Assembly (NCBI GenBank): GCA_964510785.1
Contig: CAZECM010000022.1
Span: 1 to 45,361 of the forward strand
Direction of reading: 5' to 3'
Length of the DNA stretch: 45,361 nt
Origin: JAAYZM01 sp964510785
GTDB lineage: Bacteria; Actinomycetota; Actinomycetes; Actinomycetales; Cellulomonadaceae
Shown here: positions 17,139 to 24,840 of the stretch, piece after piece
Layout: every line of letters starts with the position of its first letter
How positions within the stretch are numbered: position 1 is the stretch's first letter
Notes under the pieces: generated by a model
The model's database searches: none
Seen by the model: only the letters and a program-made list of their open reading frames with translations
What the model was told of the DNA's origin: nothing
Position numbers and translations under genes: made by a program

Positions 17139-17501
17139 ATGAGCGCAGTGACGTGGGAGCAGTACGGAGAGGTCGGCCGACGCCGGGCCGCCCCGGCCGG
17201 TGCCCGCCCGCTCCACCTGACCCCTCGTGGTCGCAAGGTCGTCACCGGCCTCGCCGTCGCCGTGGCGCTCGTCGCGGGCCTCGTCGGCGGGCGCGCGATG
17301 GCGTCGAGCCCCGAGCAGGGCATCGCCGTCGACGTCTACACGGTCGGCTCGGGCGAGACCTTGTGGTCGATCGCCTCGACGCACGCGTCGCCGGGGGCGG
17401 ACGTGCGTGACGTCGTCGACGACCTGATGTCGCTCAACGAGCTGTCGACGTCGTCGCTCGCCACAGGTCAGCAGCTCCTCGTGCCGGTGGCCGACGACTG
17501 A
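17139..17501 (+). CDS. SOS-controlled LysM membrane protein (YneA/DivS/ChiZ-like)
   Basis: 120 residues: a cytoplasmic N terminus of about 33 residues, one transmembrane helix (about 34-55), then a LysM domain (about 65-117: YTVGSGETLWSIA ... LATGQQLLVPV) facing the wall. ATG at 17139 is chosen over in-frame ATGs at 17082 and 17100 because AAGGAG precedes it and because box 3 and the transcript start lie over the upstream codons. A small LysM membrane protein divergent from lexA is the position of B. subtilis yneA, C. glutamicum divS and M. tuberculosis chiZ, which delay septation or act on the wall during SOS. The same role is inferred here. No hydrolase domain is present. Confidence 0.88.
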   Translation: MSAVTWEQYGEVGRRRAAPAGARPLHLTPRGRKVVTGLAVAVALVAGLVGGRAMASSPEQGIAVDVYTVGSGETLWSIASTHASPGADVRDVVDDLMSLNELSTSSLATGQQLLVPVADD

Positions 17502-17508
17502 GCGGTGT

Positions 17509-17537
17509 TTGCACGCGCCGGTCTGCCGGTCTAGGTT
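17509..17537 (+). promoter_or_regulatory. nrdR promoter
   Basis: TTGCAC (17509-17514) and TAGGTT (17532-17537) are separated by exactly 17 bp. The transcript would start near 17544, leaving a leader of about 75 nt before the AGGAGG at 17611-17616. Confidence 0.6.
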
Positions 17538-17620
17538 TCTCGCAGATGTTGTGGGCCGCGTCGGTGACGCGTCCCAGCTCGGGCGCCGCGACGGCTCCGG
17601 ACCGACGGCGAGGAGGCGAC

Positions 17621-18115
17621 GTGCACTGCCCGTTCTGCAGGCACGGCGACTCACGGGTCGTCGACTCACGGACGTCCGACGACGGCGCATCGATCCGGCG
17701 CCGTCGGCAGTGCCCCGAGTGCGGGCGCCGCTTCACCACGATCGAGACGGCGAGCCTCTCGGTCGTGAAGCGCTCCGGGGTCGTCGAGCCCTTCAGCCGC
17801 GAGAAGATCATCTCGGGCGTGCGCAAGGCGTGCCAGGGGCGGCCCGTGTCCGAGGACGACCTGGCGATGCTCGCACAGCGCGTCGAGGAGCTGGTGCGTG
17901 CCGGAGGCAGCGCCGAGCTGGACTCTTACGAGATCGGCCTGACGATCCTCGGGCCGCTGCGCGAGCTCGACGAGATCGCGTACCTGCGGTTCGCCTCGGT
18001 CTACCAGGCGTTCACGAGCCTCGAGGACTTCGAGGCGGCCATCACGGCGCTGCGGGCCGAGAACGCGGCGACCGACGTCGCGGACGAGTCCGGGCACGAG
18101 GGCGCGCGCGCCTGA
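17621..18115 (+). CDS. nrdR: Transcriptional repressor NrdR
   Basis: 164 residues. NrdR represses ribonucleotide reductase genes in response to dATP/ATP. The N-terminal zinc ribbon has C3, C6, C31 and C34 (CPFC and CPEC), followed by an ATP-cone domain starting at VVKRSGVVEPFSREKI (about 48-140). The C-terminal tail is acidic. GTG at 17621 is set by AGGAGG 4 nt upstream and by the universal start of the family just before HCPFC; the longer upstream frame is not conserved-looking. It ends at a strong hairpin (18122-18163). Location beside lexA links dNTP supply and DNA repair. Confidence 0.96.
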   Translation: MHCPFCRHGDSRVVDSRTSDDGASIRRRRQCPECGRRFTTIETASLSVVKRSGVVEPFSREKIISGVRKACQGRPVSEDDLAMLAQRVEELVRAGGSAELDSYEIGLTILGPLRELDEIAYLRFASVYQAFTSLEDFEAAITALRAENAATDVADESGHEGARA

Positions 18116-18121
18116 CAGAAC

Positions 18122-18163
18122 TTCGCCGGCGGTCACGGAGGGGAAGCCGTGACCGCCGGCGAA
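18122..18163. terminator. Bidirectional terminator, nrdR / aldo-keto reductase
   Basis: A perfect 17-bp stem (TTCGCCGGCGGTCACGG with its complement at 18147-18163) and an 8-nt loop sit between two convergent genes. The symmetric hairpin can serve both; there is no strong U-tract. Confidence 0.85.
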
Positions 18164-18183
18164 CTCGTTCCCGGCGGGGCGTC

Positions 18184-19239
18184 TCAGCTCTGCGAGGAGC
18201 GTGCCCACAGGTTGATCCCGCCGTCGACGGCGTGCGGCTCGATGGCCGCGAGCTCGTCGTCGTCGAGCGCGAGCCGGTCGAGAGCGGTGAGGTTGTCCTC
18301 GAGCTGGCGGACGCTGCTCGCGCCCAGCAGGAGCGACGTCGTCCGCGCGTCACGCAACGCCCACGCGAGCGCGAGCTGGGCGAGCGACTGTCCGCGCGCC
18401 GATGCGATGCCCTGCAGGGCGCGGGCGTGCTCGAAGTACTCCTCGGAGAGGAAGTCCTCCTGCAGCGAGCCCTGGCGTGCCGCGCGGGAGTCGGCGGGGA
18501 TGCCGTCGAGGTAGCGGCTCGTGAGCATCCCCTGGGCGAGCGGGGAGAACGCGATGAGGCCCATCCCGACCTCCTCGAGCACGTCGAGCAGGTTCTTGCC
18601 GCCGGCGGCCGGATCGGGGTGCTCGATCCACCGGTTGAGCATCGAGTAGGACGGCTGGTGGATGAGGAGGCTCAGCCCGATGTCCTTCGCGATGGCGACG
18701 GCCTCGAGTGTGCGCGCCGCGGAGTACGAGGAGAGTCCCGCGTACAGGGCGCGGCCCGAGTCGACGGCCGTCTTGAGCGCGCCGATGGTCTCCTCGAGCG
18801 GGGTGTCGGGGTCGTACCGGTGGGAGTAGAAGATGTCGACGTAGTCGAGGCCCATGCGGCCCAGCGAGGCGTCGAGCGAGGCGAGGAGGTACTTGCGCGA
18901 TCCCCACTCGCCGTACGGCCCGGGGTACATCCAGTACCCGGCCTTCGTCGAGACCACGAGCTCGTCGCGGTAGGGGCGCAGGTCCGTGGCGAGCATGCGG
19001 CCGAAGGACTCCTCGGCGCTCCCGGCCGGGGGGCCGTAGTTGTTCGCGAGGTCGAAGTGCGTGACACCGTGGTCGAAGGCGAAGCGGACGATCTCGCGCT
19101 GCGTCTCCTCGGGGTTGGCGGTGCCGAAGTTCTGCCAGAGCCCGAGGCTGATGGCGGGGAGCTTGAGCCCGCTGCGTCCGCAGCGGCGGTACTCCATCGA
19201 GTCGTAGCGGTCGGGGGCTGCGGTGTACGGATCAGTCAT
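18184..19239 (-). CDS. Aldo/keto reductase (YghZ-like)
   Basis: 351 residues, NADPH-dependent TIM-barrel oxidoreductase. The catalytic tetrad is visible as D (FDLANNYG), Y of the same segment, K (STKAGY) and H (SHRYD). The N-terminal segment MEYRRCGRSGLKLPAISLGLW and the GPPAGSAEESFGRML region resemble YghZ (L-glyceraldehyde 3-phosphate reductase) and voltage-gated K+ channel beta-like members. Physiological substrate is unproven. ATG at 19239 is preceded by TAAGGT 6 nt upstream, another leaderless arrangement; GGAG lies too near the ATG to be a normal ribosome binding site. Confidence 0.92.
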   Translation of the reverse strand: MTDPYTAAPDRYDSMEYRRCGRSGLKLPAISLGLWQNFGTANPEETQREIVRFAFDHGVTHFDLANNYGPPAGSAEESFGRMLATDLRPYRDELVVSTKAGYWMYPGPYGEWGSRKYLLASLDASLGRMGLDYVDIFYSHRYDPDTPLEETIGALKTAVDSGRALYAGLSSYSAARTLEAVAIAKDIGLSLLIHQPSYSMLNRWIEHPDPAAGGKNLLDVLEEVGMGLIAFSPLAQGMLTSRYLDGIPADSRAARQGSLQEDFLSEEYFEHARALQGIASARGQSLAQLALAWALRDARTTSLLLGASSVRQLEDNLTALDRLALDDDELAAIEPHAVDGGINLWARSSQS

Positions 19240-19245
19240 GCTCCG

Positions 19246-19251
19246 ACCTTA
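19246..19251 (-). promoter_or_regulatory. Candidate -10 of leaderless aldo/keto reductase gene
   Basis: TAAGGT on the minus strand, 6 nt before the ATG at 19239; identical hexamer and spacing to the one at 11387-11392. Confidence 0.45.
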
Positions 19252-19356
19252 GTGCCGGGGAGCGGGGCACCCGCCAATTGATGTTGCTGCGGCGGTCACG
19301 GACACCGCAGGCTAGGGTCGACAGGACGACACCCCAGGCACAAGGAGGCGCCAGCG

Positions 19357-19548
19357 ATGGCCGACAACGACGGTGGAGCCGCGAGCGCACCCAGCGAGGA
19401 CACGAAGGCGAAGTTCCGCGAGGCGCTCGAGCGGAAGAAGACGGCGGGCCACCGCTCGACCGAGGGTGCTGACAACACCGGGTCGGTGCACGGTCCCGAG
19501 ACGACGGGGGCGAGCCAACGCATGTTCCGCCGCAAGTCCGGCGGCTGA
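19357..19548 (+). CDS. Small DUF5302 family protein
   Basis: 63 residues, highly charged, no membrane segment. DTKAKFREALERKK near the N terminus and QRMFRRKSGG at the C terminus are the hallmarks of DUF5302, a small actinobacterial family of unknown function. AAGGAGG precedes the ATG. TAGGGT at 19313-19318 may be its -10. It stands alone between two divergent/convergent neighbours and is closed by a strong hairpin. Confidence 0.88.
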   Translation: MADNDGGAASAPSEDTKAKFREALERKKTAGHRSTEGADNTGSVHGPETTGASQRMFRRKSGG

Positions 19549-19558
19549 GAGCTCGAAG

Positions 19559-19598
19559 ACGAAGGGGCTCGCGCACCGTGGTGCGCGAGCCCCTTCGT
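19559..19598. terminator. Bidirectional terminator, DUF5302 gene / serA
   Basis: A perfect 18-bp stem starting ACGAAGGGGCTCGCGCAC with a 4-nt loop (CGTG) lies between the convergent stops. Confidence 0.88.
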
Positions 19599-19616
19599 GC
19601 CGCTCCGGGAGCGGGA

Positions 19617-20816
19617 TCAGCTCAGGGTGCGAAGCCGGATGGTCTGCTCCATCGCGCCGAGCGCCTCGATGACGTCGGAGCCGACCTCGCCGTCGACGTC
19701 GGTGACGACGTAGCCGAGATCGCCGCGGGTCGCGAGCACCTGACCGGCGATGTTGACGCCGTGCTCGGCGAGCGTCTGGTTCACGGCCGCGAGCACCCCC
19801 GGCGTGTTGCGGTGCAGGTGGGCGAACCGGCTGCGGCCACCGGCACGATCGAGCGCGAGGTTCGGCAGGTTGACGCTCAGCGTCGTCGACGCCGTCGCGA
19901 GGTAGTCGCGGAACTTGCCCGAGACGAAGTTCCCGATGGACTCCTGGGCCTCTTGCGTCGAGCCGCCGATGTGCGGGGTGAGGATGACGTTGGGCAGTCC
20001 CCGTAGGTCGGACTCGAAGGCGTCCCCGCGCTTCTTGGGCTCCTCGGGGAAGACGTCGACCGCGGCGCCGGCCACGTGTCCCGCGAGGATCGCCTCGCGC
20101 AGCGCGGCGTAGTCCACCACGAAGCCGCGCGACAGGTTGAGGAAGATCGAGCGGGGCTTCATCTTCGCGAACTGTGCGGCGCCGAACAGCCCCGCGTTGC
20201 CCGAGCGGCCGTCGACGTGGAGGGTCACGGTGTCCGCGACGGCGAGCAGCTCGTCGAGCGAGTCGACGCGTCGCGCGTTGCCGAGCGCGAGCTTCTCCTG
20301 CGTGTCGTAGAACACGACCGACATGCCGAGGTTCTCGGCGAGCACCGAGAGCTGCGTGCCGATGTTGCCGTAGCCGACGATCCCCAGCGTGCGTCCGCGG
20401 ACCTCGTGGGCGCCCTCGGCGGTCTTGTCCCACACGCCCTCGTGCAGCGCGCGGTCGCGCTCGGTGAGGCGGCGGGCCAGCGCGATGATCTCCGCGAGGG
20501 CGATCTCCACGACCGATCGCGTGTTGGAGAACGGCGCGTTGAACGCCGCGACGCCGTGGTGTGCCGCGGCACCGAGGTCGATCTGGTTGGTGCCGATGCA
20601 GTACGCGCCGATCGCGAGCAGGTCCGGCGCGTTCGCCACGACGCGGTCGGTGACCTGGGTCTTGGACCGGATCCCGAGCAGCGAGATCCCGTCGAGGGCC
20701 GAGATGAGCTCGTCCTCGTCGAGGGCGCCGGTATGGGTCGTCACCTCGATCCCCTGCGCGGCGAGCAGGTCGTGGGCGACGGGATGCAGGTTCTCAAGGA
20801 GCAGGGCACGGAGCAC
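19617..20816 (-). CDS. serA: D-3-phosphoglycerate dehydrogenase SerA
   Basis: 399 residues. First enzyme of serine synthesis, oxidising 3-phosphoglycerate. Rossmann motif GIVGYGNIGTQ, catalytic R in NLSRGFVVD, E in FPEEPKKRG and H in TPHIGGSTQEA are present, and a C-terminal ACT domain (about 325-399) should bind serine for feedback control. The length and the absence of an intervening ASB domain match the E. coli type, not the about 530-residue type common in mycobacteria. Start is GTG at 20816 (VLRALLLENLHP); the region just upstream has no clear ribosome binding site, so the start could be a few codons further up (GTG at 20831). Confidence 0.93.
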   Translation of the reverse strand: MLRALLLENLHPVAHDLLAAQGIEVTTHTGALDEDELISALDGISLLGIRSKTQVTDRVVANAPDLLAIGAYCIGTNQIDLGAAAHHGVAAFNAPFSNTRSVVEIALAEIIALARRLTERDRALHEGVWDKTAEGAHEVRGRTLGIVGYGNIGTQLSVLAENLGMSVVFYDTQEKLALGNARRVDSLDELLAVADTVTLHVDGRSGNAGLFGAAQFAKMKPRSIFLNLSRGFVVDYAALREAILAGHVAGAAVDVFPEEPKKRGDAFESDLRGLPNVILTPHIGGSTQEAQESIGNFVSGKFRDYLATASTTLSVNLPNLALDRAGGRSRFAHLHRNTPGVLAAVNQTLAEHGVNIAGQVLATRGDLGYVVTDVDGEVGSDVIEALGAMEQTIRLRTLS

Positions 20817-20890
20817 GCCCCTATGGTGCACCTCTCGCGAGGCGGACCCAAACCGATATCGCCGGTCGGACGGTCCGAGGCGTCGGGTGG

Positions 20891-23179
20891 CTAGAAGTCG
20901 CCGTCGGTGAAGCCCGCGGGGAGCTCCGCGGCGTGGGCGACGCGCAGCTGGGTCGTGGGGCGGGTCATCGCGACGTAGAGGTTGCCGGGGGACTCCGCGA
21001 GGATCTCCGCGGGCTCGACGAGGACGACGACGTCGAACTCGAGCCCCTTGGCCTGGCGCGCGCTCACGACGCTCAGGGCGGACTCCCCGCTGCGCGGGTC
21101 GCGCCGTGCGAGATCGGCGAGCGCGGTGCGCGCGGCGTCGAGCCACGTCTCGGGGACGACGACGGCGACCCGGCCCGCCTCGCCGTTCTCCACCGACCCG
21201 AGCGCGACCACGACGTGCTCGCGCGCCGCGGCGAGCGGGTCCGCCGCGCGGGTGACGACGAGCGCGTCGGGGACGTCCCGGGCGGAGGTGAGGGGGCTCG
21301 GGGCGAGGCCCGCCCGACGAGCGACCCGCATCGCGGCCTCGGTGATCGTCGCTGGGGTCCGGTAGCTGACGGTGAGCTCCTCGATGCGCCACGTCGTCGA
21401 GAGCACCGGGTCGAGCCGCTCCGCCCAGGTGCGTGACCGACCGGGCGACGCAGTCTGTGCGAGGTCGCCGACGATCGTGAGGGATCGCGTCGGAACGCGC
21501 CGCAGGAGCGCGCGCCAGTCCATCGCCGAGAGCTCCTGGGCCTCGTCCACGATGACGTGACCGTACGTCCAGGACCGGTCGGCGGCGGCCCGCTCGGCCG
21601 TCGTGAGGGCCGGGCCGCGGGCCGCGAAGCGCTCGGCGAGCTGCTCGGCGGAGACGAACGCCCCTGCCGAGGAGGTCTCGAGCACGGTCCGCGCGTACTC
21701 GACGTCCTGGGCGTGCCGTTCGGCGTCCTGCTGGGCGCGGGCTCGCGCGGCCTGGTCGTCCTCACCGAGCAGCTCGGCGGCCTCGTCGAGGAGGGGCACG
21801 TCCGCCGGGGTCCACGGGGTGCCTCGGGGCCGGTGCAGCAGCTCGCGCTCGAGCACGCCCAGCTCGGGAGCGGCGGCCTCGAGCCGGTAGGGCTTGGCGA
21901 ACAGGTCCTCCACGAGCCCTTGCGCCGTGAGCGGCATCCAGGCGAGGTTGAGGGCGACGCGGACCTCACGGGTGGTGCGCAGGTCCTCCATGATGTCGCC
22001 GCGCTCGTCCGGCGGGACGGGGAAGGCGAGCTGCTCGGCGTACTGGGCGGCGAGCCGGGAGAGCATCTCGCGCACGAAGGTCACGCGGGCCTGGTTGTGC
22101 GACCGGTGGCTGCGGCGGGCCCGCCCGATCGCGGCGCGCACGTCGGCCGGGCTCAGGATGATCGTGCGCCCGTCGATCGTGATCTCTTGCGGCTGTGCCG
22201 GCACGCGTTGGCGCTGGCGCACCGCGCGGTCGATGATGCGCGCCCACACCGCGCGCCCCTTCAGGGCGACGACCTCGGCGGGTTCCTCGCCGCGCGCGCG
22301 CACGCCGGGCACGAGGTCCGCGATCGTCGTCGCGAGCACGCCGGTCTCGCCGAGCGAGGGGAGTACCTGGTCGATGTAGCGCAGGAAGTCGTCGCTCGGC
22401 CCGACGACGAGCACGCCGGAGCGCTCGAGCGTGGCGCGGTGGGCGTAGAGCAGGTACGCGGCGCGGTGCAGTGCGACCGCCGTCTTGCCCGTGCCCGGTC
22501 CGCCCTGCACGACGAGGGCACCGGAGAGCGCGGACCGCACGATCACGTCCTGCTCGGCCTGGATGGTGGCCACGATGTCGTGCATCTTGCCCGTGCGCCC
22601 CGCCGCGAGGGACGCCAGCAGGGCACCCTCGCCCGCGAGGTAGGTGAGGTCGTCGTGCTCGTCGATGCTGTCGAGGTCGAGCACCTCGTCCTCGACGGCC
22701 GTCACGTGGCGCCCCCGGGTGACGAGGTGGCGCCGGCGCGCCACGCCGTCGGGCCGGGCCGCCGTCGCACGGTAGAACGGCTCGGCCGCGGGTGCCCGCC
22801 AGTCGGTCAGGAGCGGGTTGTGGTCGGCGTCCGTCAGCCCGATGCGCCCCACGTAGCGGCGCTGGCCGTCGTCGAGGTCGAGGCGTCCGAACACGAGCCG
22901 GTCCTCGACGGACTCGAGCTGAGCGAGGCGGTCCTCGTACATCGTCGCGAAGGAGTCGCGCTCCGAACGGTTCTGGGGGGTCCCGCCGCCGCGGCCACGG
23001 CGCGTCTGGGCCAGCCGGGCGCGACTGTGGGCCCGCAGGGCGTCGAGTCGCTCGTAGACGCCGTCGACCACGACCTGCTCGGTCGCGAGCTCGGCGCGCA
23101 GCGCGTCGCCGGACTCCGTGGTGGTCGTGGGTGTGGGGGGCTGGGTCTGGATCTCGTGCGCCGTACGGCTGTCCGTCAC
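20891..23179 (-). CDS. helD: HelD-like RNA polymerase-recycling ATPase
   Basis: 762 residues, superfamily 1 (UvrD/Rep-like) ATPase. A long N-terminal arm (about 25-100) of coiled-coil character, the TDWRAPAAEPFYRA signature, Walker A GGPGTGKTAVALHRAAYLLY (226-245), VIVDEAQELSAMDWRALLRR and the late RQAKGLEFDVVVL and YVAMTRPTTQL motifs identify HelD. HelD enters RNA polymerase channels and releases stalled polymerase from nucleic acids; some actinobacterial forms also relieve rifamycin inhibition. GTG at 23179 is chosen for its GAAGGGA ribosome binding site; the frame is open upstream but crosses the likely promoter. Confidence 0.92.
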   Translation of the reverse strand: MTDSRTAHEIQTQPPTPTTTTESGDALRAELATEQVVVDGVYERLDALRAHSRARLAQTRRGRGGGTPQNRSERDSFATMYEDRLAQLESVEDRLVFGRLDLDDGQRRYVGRIGLTDADHNPLLTDWRAPAAEPFYRATAARPDGVARRRHLVTRGRHVTAVEDEVLDLDSIDEHDDLTYLAGEGALLASLAAGRTGKMHDIVATIQAEQDVIVRSALSGALVVQGGPGTGKTAVALHRAAYLLYAHRATLERSGVLVVGPSDDFLRYIDQVLPSLGETGVLATTIADLVPGVRARGEEPAEVVALKGRAVWARIIDRAVRQRQRVPAQPQEITIDGRTIILSPADVRAAIGRARRSHRSHNQARVTFVREMLSRLAAQYAEQLAFPVPPDERGDIMEDLRTTREVRVALNLAWMPLTAQGLVEDLFAKPYRLEAAAPELGVLERELLHRPRGTPWTPADVPLLDEAAELLGEDDQAARARAQQDAERHAQDVEYARTVLETSSAGAFVSAEQLAERFAARGPALTTAERAAADRSWTYGHVIVDEAQELSAMDWRALLRRVPTRSLTIVGDLAQTASPGRSRTWAERLDPVLSTTWRIEELTVSYRTPATITEAAMRVARRAGLAPSPLTSARDVPDALVVTRAADPLAAAREHVVVALGSVENGEAGRVAVVVPETWLDAARTALADLARRDPRSGESALSVVSARQAKGLEFDVVVLVEPAEILAESPGNLYVAMTRPTTQLRVAHAAELPAGFTDGDF

Positions 23180-23233
23180 GCTGTTCCCTTCGCCCCCGTC
23201 AGTTGTCTGCTCCGCCCGCGAGGGCGACCGTCC

Positions 23234-23262
23234 ATTATCCGCCAAGGCCGCGCGGTAGTCCA
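23234..23262 (-). promoter_or_regulatory. helD promoter
   Basis: On the minus strand TGGACT (23257-23262) and GATAAT (23234-23239) are separated by 17 bp. GATAAT is one mismatch from consensus. The leader would be about 48 nt. Confidence 0.55.
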
Positions 23263-23350
23263 TCGCGCATCATGGAATCCCTGGACGTCGCGAGACGTTG
23301 AGGGGGTAGCAACACGGAGCGGTCCGACGACGAAGGAGAACCCGGGCGCG

Positions 23351-24283
23351 ATGCGCAACCCGAGAAAGCTGTACGAGATCGACCCCGAGGTGGCCGCGAG
23401 GCTCGCCGCCACGAACCCCGCGCCCGTGCTCGTCCACGCGGTGCGCGGCTTCGTGGACTCCGGAACGGTCTCCGCCGTGATCGCCGAGCACCTGCTCTCG
23501 TCGTCGGACCCCTTGCGCCTCGCGACCTTCGAGATCGACGAGCTCGTCGACTACCGCAGCCGTCGCCCCGCGATGACCTTCGCCTCGAACACGTGGCTCG
23601 ACATGGACGAGCCCGAGCTCGTCGTCGACGTCGTGCCCGACGCCGAGGGCACGCAGTTCCTGCTCCTGCACGGGCTCGAGCCGGACACCCAGTGGGAACG
23701 GTTCGCCGCGGCGACGCGCCAGATCGTCGACGACTTCGGCGTCTCGCTCGTCGTCGGGGTGCACGGCATCCCCATGGCGGTGCCCCACACGCGGGAGCTC
23801 TCGGCCACGGTCCACGGCACACGGCCCGAGCTCGTGGCCGACTTCCCCTCGTGGTTCGGCACGGTCCAGGTGCCCGGCAGCGCGTCGTCGTTGCTCGAGC
23901 TGCGGCTCGGTGAAGCGGGGCACGACGCCGTCGGCGTGGCCGTCCACGTGCCGCACTACCTGTCCGCGTCGACCTATCCCGCGGCCGCGGTGACGGGGCT
24001 CGGGGTGATCGAGCGGCTCACGGGTCTCGCGCTCGACCCGGAGGGACTCCAGCCCGCCGTGCTGCGGGCGGCCGAGGAGGTCGAGCGCCAGCTGTCGGAG
24101 TCCGACGACGCCCTCGAGGTGGTGCGCGCCCTCGAGAACCAGTACGACGCATTCCGTCGTGGTGCCGAGAGCGAAGGGCAGGCCATGCTCGCCGAGGGCA
24201 TGCCCATTCCGACCGCGGAAGAGCTCGGTGACGAGTTCGAGCGATTCCTTGCTCAGCAGGGCAAGGACCAAGGGCAGTCGTAG
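23351..24283 (+). CDS. PAC2 family protein
   Basis: 310 residues, soluble. It belongs to the PAC2 (proteasome assembly chaperone 2) fold common in actinobacteria and archaea: PVLVHAVRGFVDSGTV at the N terminus, the FASNTWLDMDEPEL segment, LLLHGLEPDTQWERF and the VGVHGIPMAVPHTR centre. The bacterial role is unknown; a proteasome link is only suggested by the fold, and no proteasome genes are in the window. AAGGAG precedes the ATG. The C terminus is acidic and Gln-rich. Confidence 0.9.
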   Translation: MRNPRKLYEIDPEVAARLAATNPAPVLVHAVRGFVDSGTVSAVIAEHLLSSSDPLRLATFEIDELVDYRSRRPAMTFASNTWLDMDEPELVVDVVPDAEGTQFLLLHGLEPDTQWERFAAATRQIVDDFGVSLVVGVHGIPMAVPHTRELSATVHGTRPELVADFPSWFGTVQVPGSASSLLELRLGEAGHDAVGVAVHVPHYLSASTYPAAAVTGLGVIERLTGLALDPEGLQPAVLRAAEEVERQLSESDDALEVVRALENQYDAFRRGAESEGQAMLAEGMPIPTAEELGDEFERFLAQQGKDQGQS

Positions 24284-24541
24284 TCGGAGCCTTTACCACA
24301 TCGTTACCAACATAGGCACGATAAGTCACCAAGAACTCATGGCGCGCCGATGACGGTGCATGGCAGAGTGTTGGCCGTTGCAGTGACGGACTAACGCTCG
24401 ACCCGGCGCCGGTGACCCGGCACCCCAGCCCTCCGGCTGGTTCCACCCGGTTCTGGACGTGGGACGACGCATTGCGGCATGGAGGCCGGAAAACGTCCGG
24501 TCGAAAGACCGTCCCCGGATGGAACAGTAAGGAAGCAAGAT
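24284..24541 (+). promoter_or_regulatory. Long structured 5' leader of cold-shock gene
   Basis: This 258-bp region separates the PAC2 and cold-shock genes. The first 120 bp have no visible feature beyond a weak promoter candidate (TAACGC at 24392-24397). The remainder folds into hairpins: 24408-24421 (GCCGG/CCGGC), 24425-24440 (CCAGCC/GGCTGG), and two mutually exclusive ones at 24486-24500 (CCGGA/TCCGG) and 24498-24511 (CGGTC, GAAA tetraloop, GACCG). A long-range helix pairs GTTCCA-C-CCGG (24440-24450) with CCGG-A-TGGAAC (24515-24525), ending just before the ribosome binding site AAGGAAG (about 24529). This resembles the leader architecture of enterobacterial cspA messages. Confidence 0.55.
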
Positions 24542-24745
24542 ATGGCACAGGGTGCTGTGAAGTGGTTCAACTCGGAGAAGGGCTACGGGTTCATCGCCCA
24601 GGACGGCGGTGGCGCCGACGTCTTCGTCCACTACTCCAACATCGAGACGCAGGGATACCGGACCCTCGAAGAGGGCCAGCGCGTCGAGTTCGAGATCACG
24701 CAGGGCCCGAAGGGCCCGCAGGCGGAGAAGGTCGTCCCGGCCTGA
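24542..24745 (+). CDS. cspA: Cold-shock protein (CspA family)
   Basis: 67 residues, a single OB-fold cold-shock domain. RNP1 is KGYGFIA and RNP2 is VFVHY; the start MAQGAVKWFNSEKGYG is typical. It binds single-stranded nucleic acid and melts RNA structure, acting as RNA chaperone and antiterminator. ATG is preceded by AAGGAAG. The long structured leader and the strong terminator after it mark it as a monocistronic, post-transcriptionally controlled gene. Confidence 0.97.
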   Translation: MAQGAVKWFNSEKGYGFIAQDGGGADVFVHYSNIETQGYRTLEEGQRVEFEITQGPKGPQAEKVVPA

Positions 24746-24770
24746 GCCGCACGAGCGACGTCTGACCGCG

Positions 24771-24805
24771 CGAGGCCGCACCCGGCGAGGGTGCGGCCTC
24801 GTCTT
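24771..24805 (+). terminator. Rho-independent terminator of cold-shock gene
   Basis: A 13-bp perfect stem (CGAGGCCGCACCC with its complement at 24789-24801), loop GGCGA, followed by TCTT. It can also act on the convergent gene ending at 24841. Confidence 0.88.
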
Positions 24806-24840
24806 GTCCCCGGCCCCGTCCTGTCTCCGGTGACGGCGCG

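Noticed and set aside
17546..17620. ATG at 17546 as leaderless start of nrdR after TAGGTT
   Set aside because: It would add 25 residues before the zinc ribbon that are not expected in the family, and AGGAGG marks the GTG at 17621.
21557..23350. Long plus-strand extension upstream of the PAC2 gene
   Set aside because: The frame stays open by chance opposite helD. The PAC2 start at 23351 has AAGGAG and the family's normal length.
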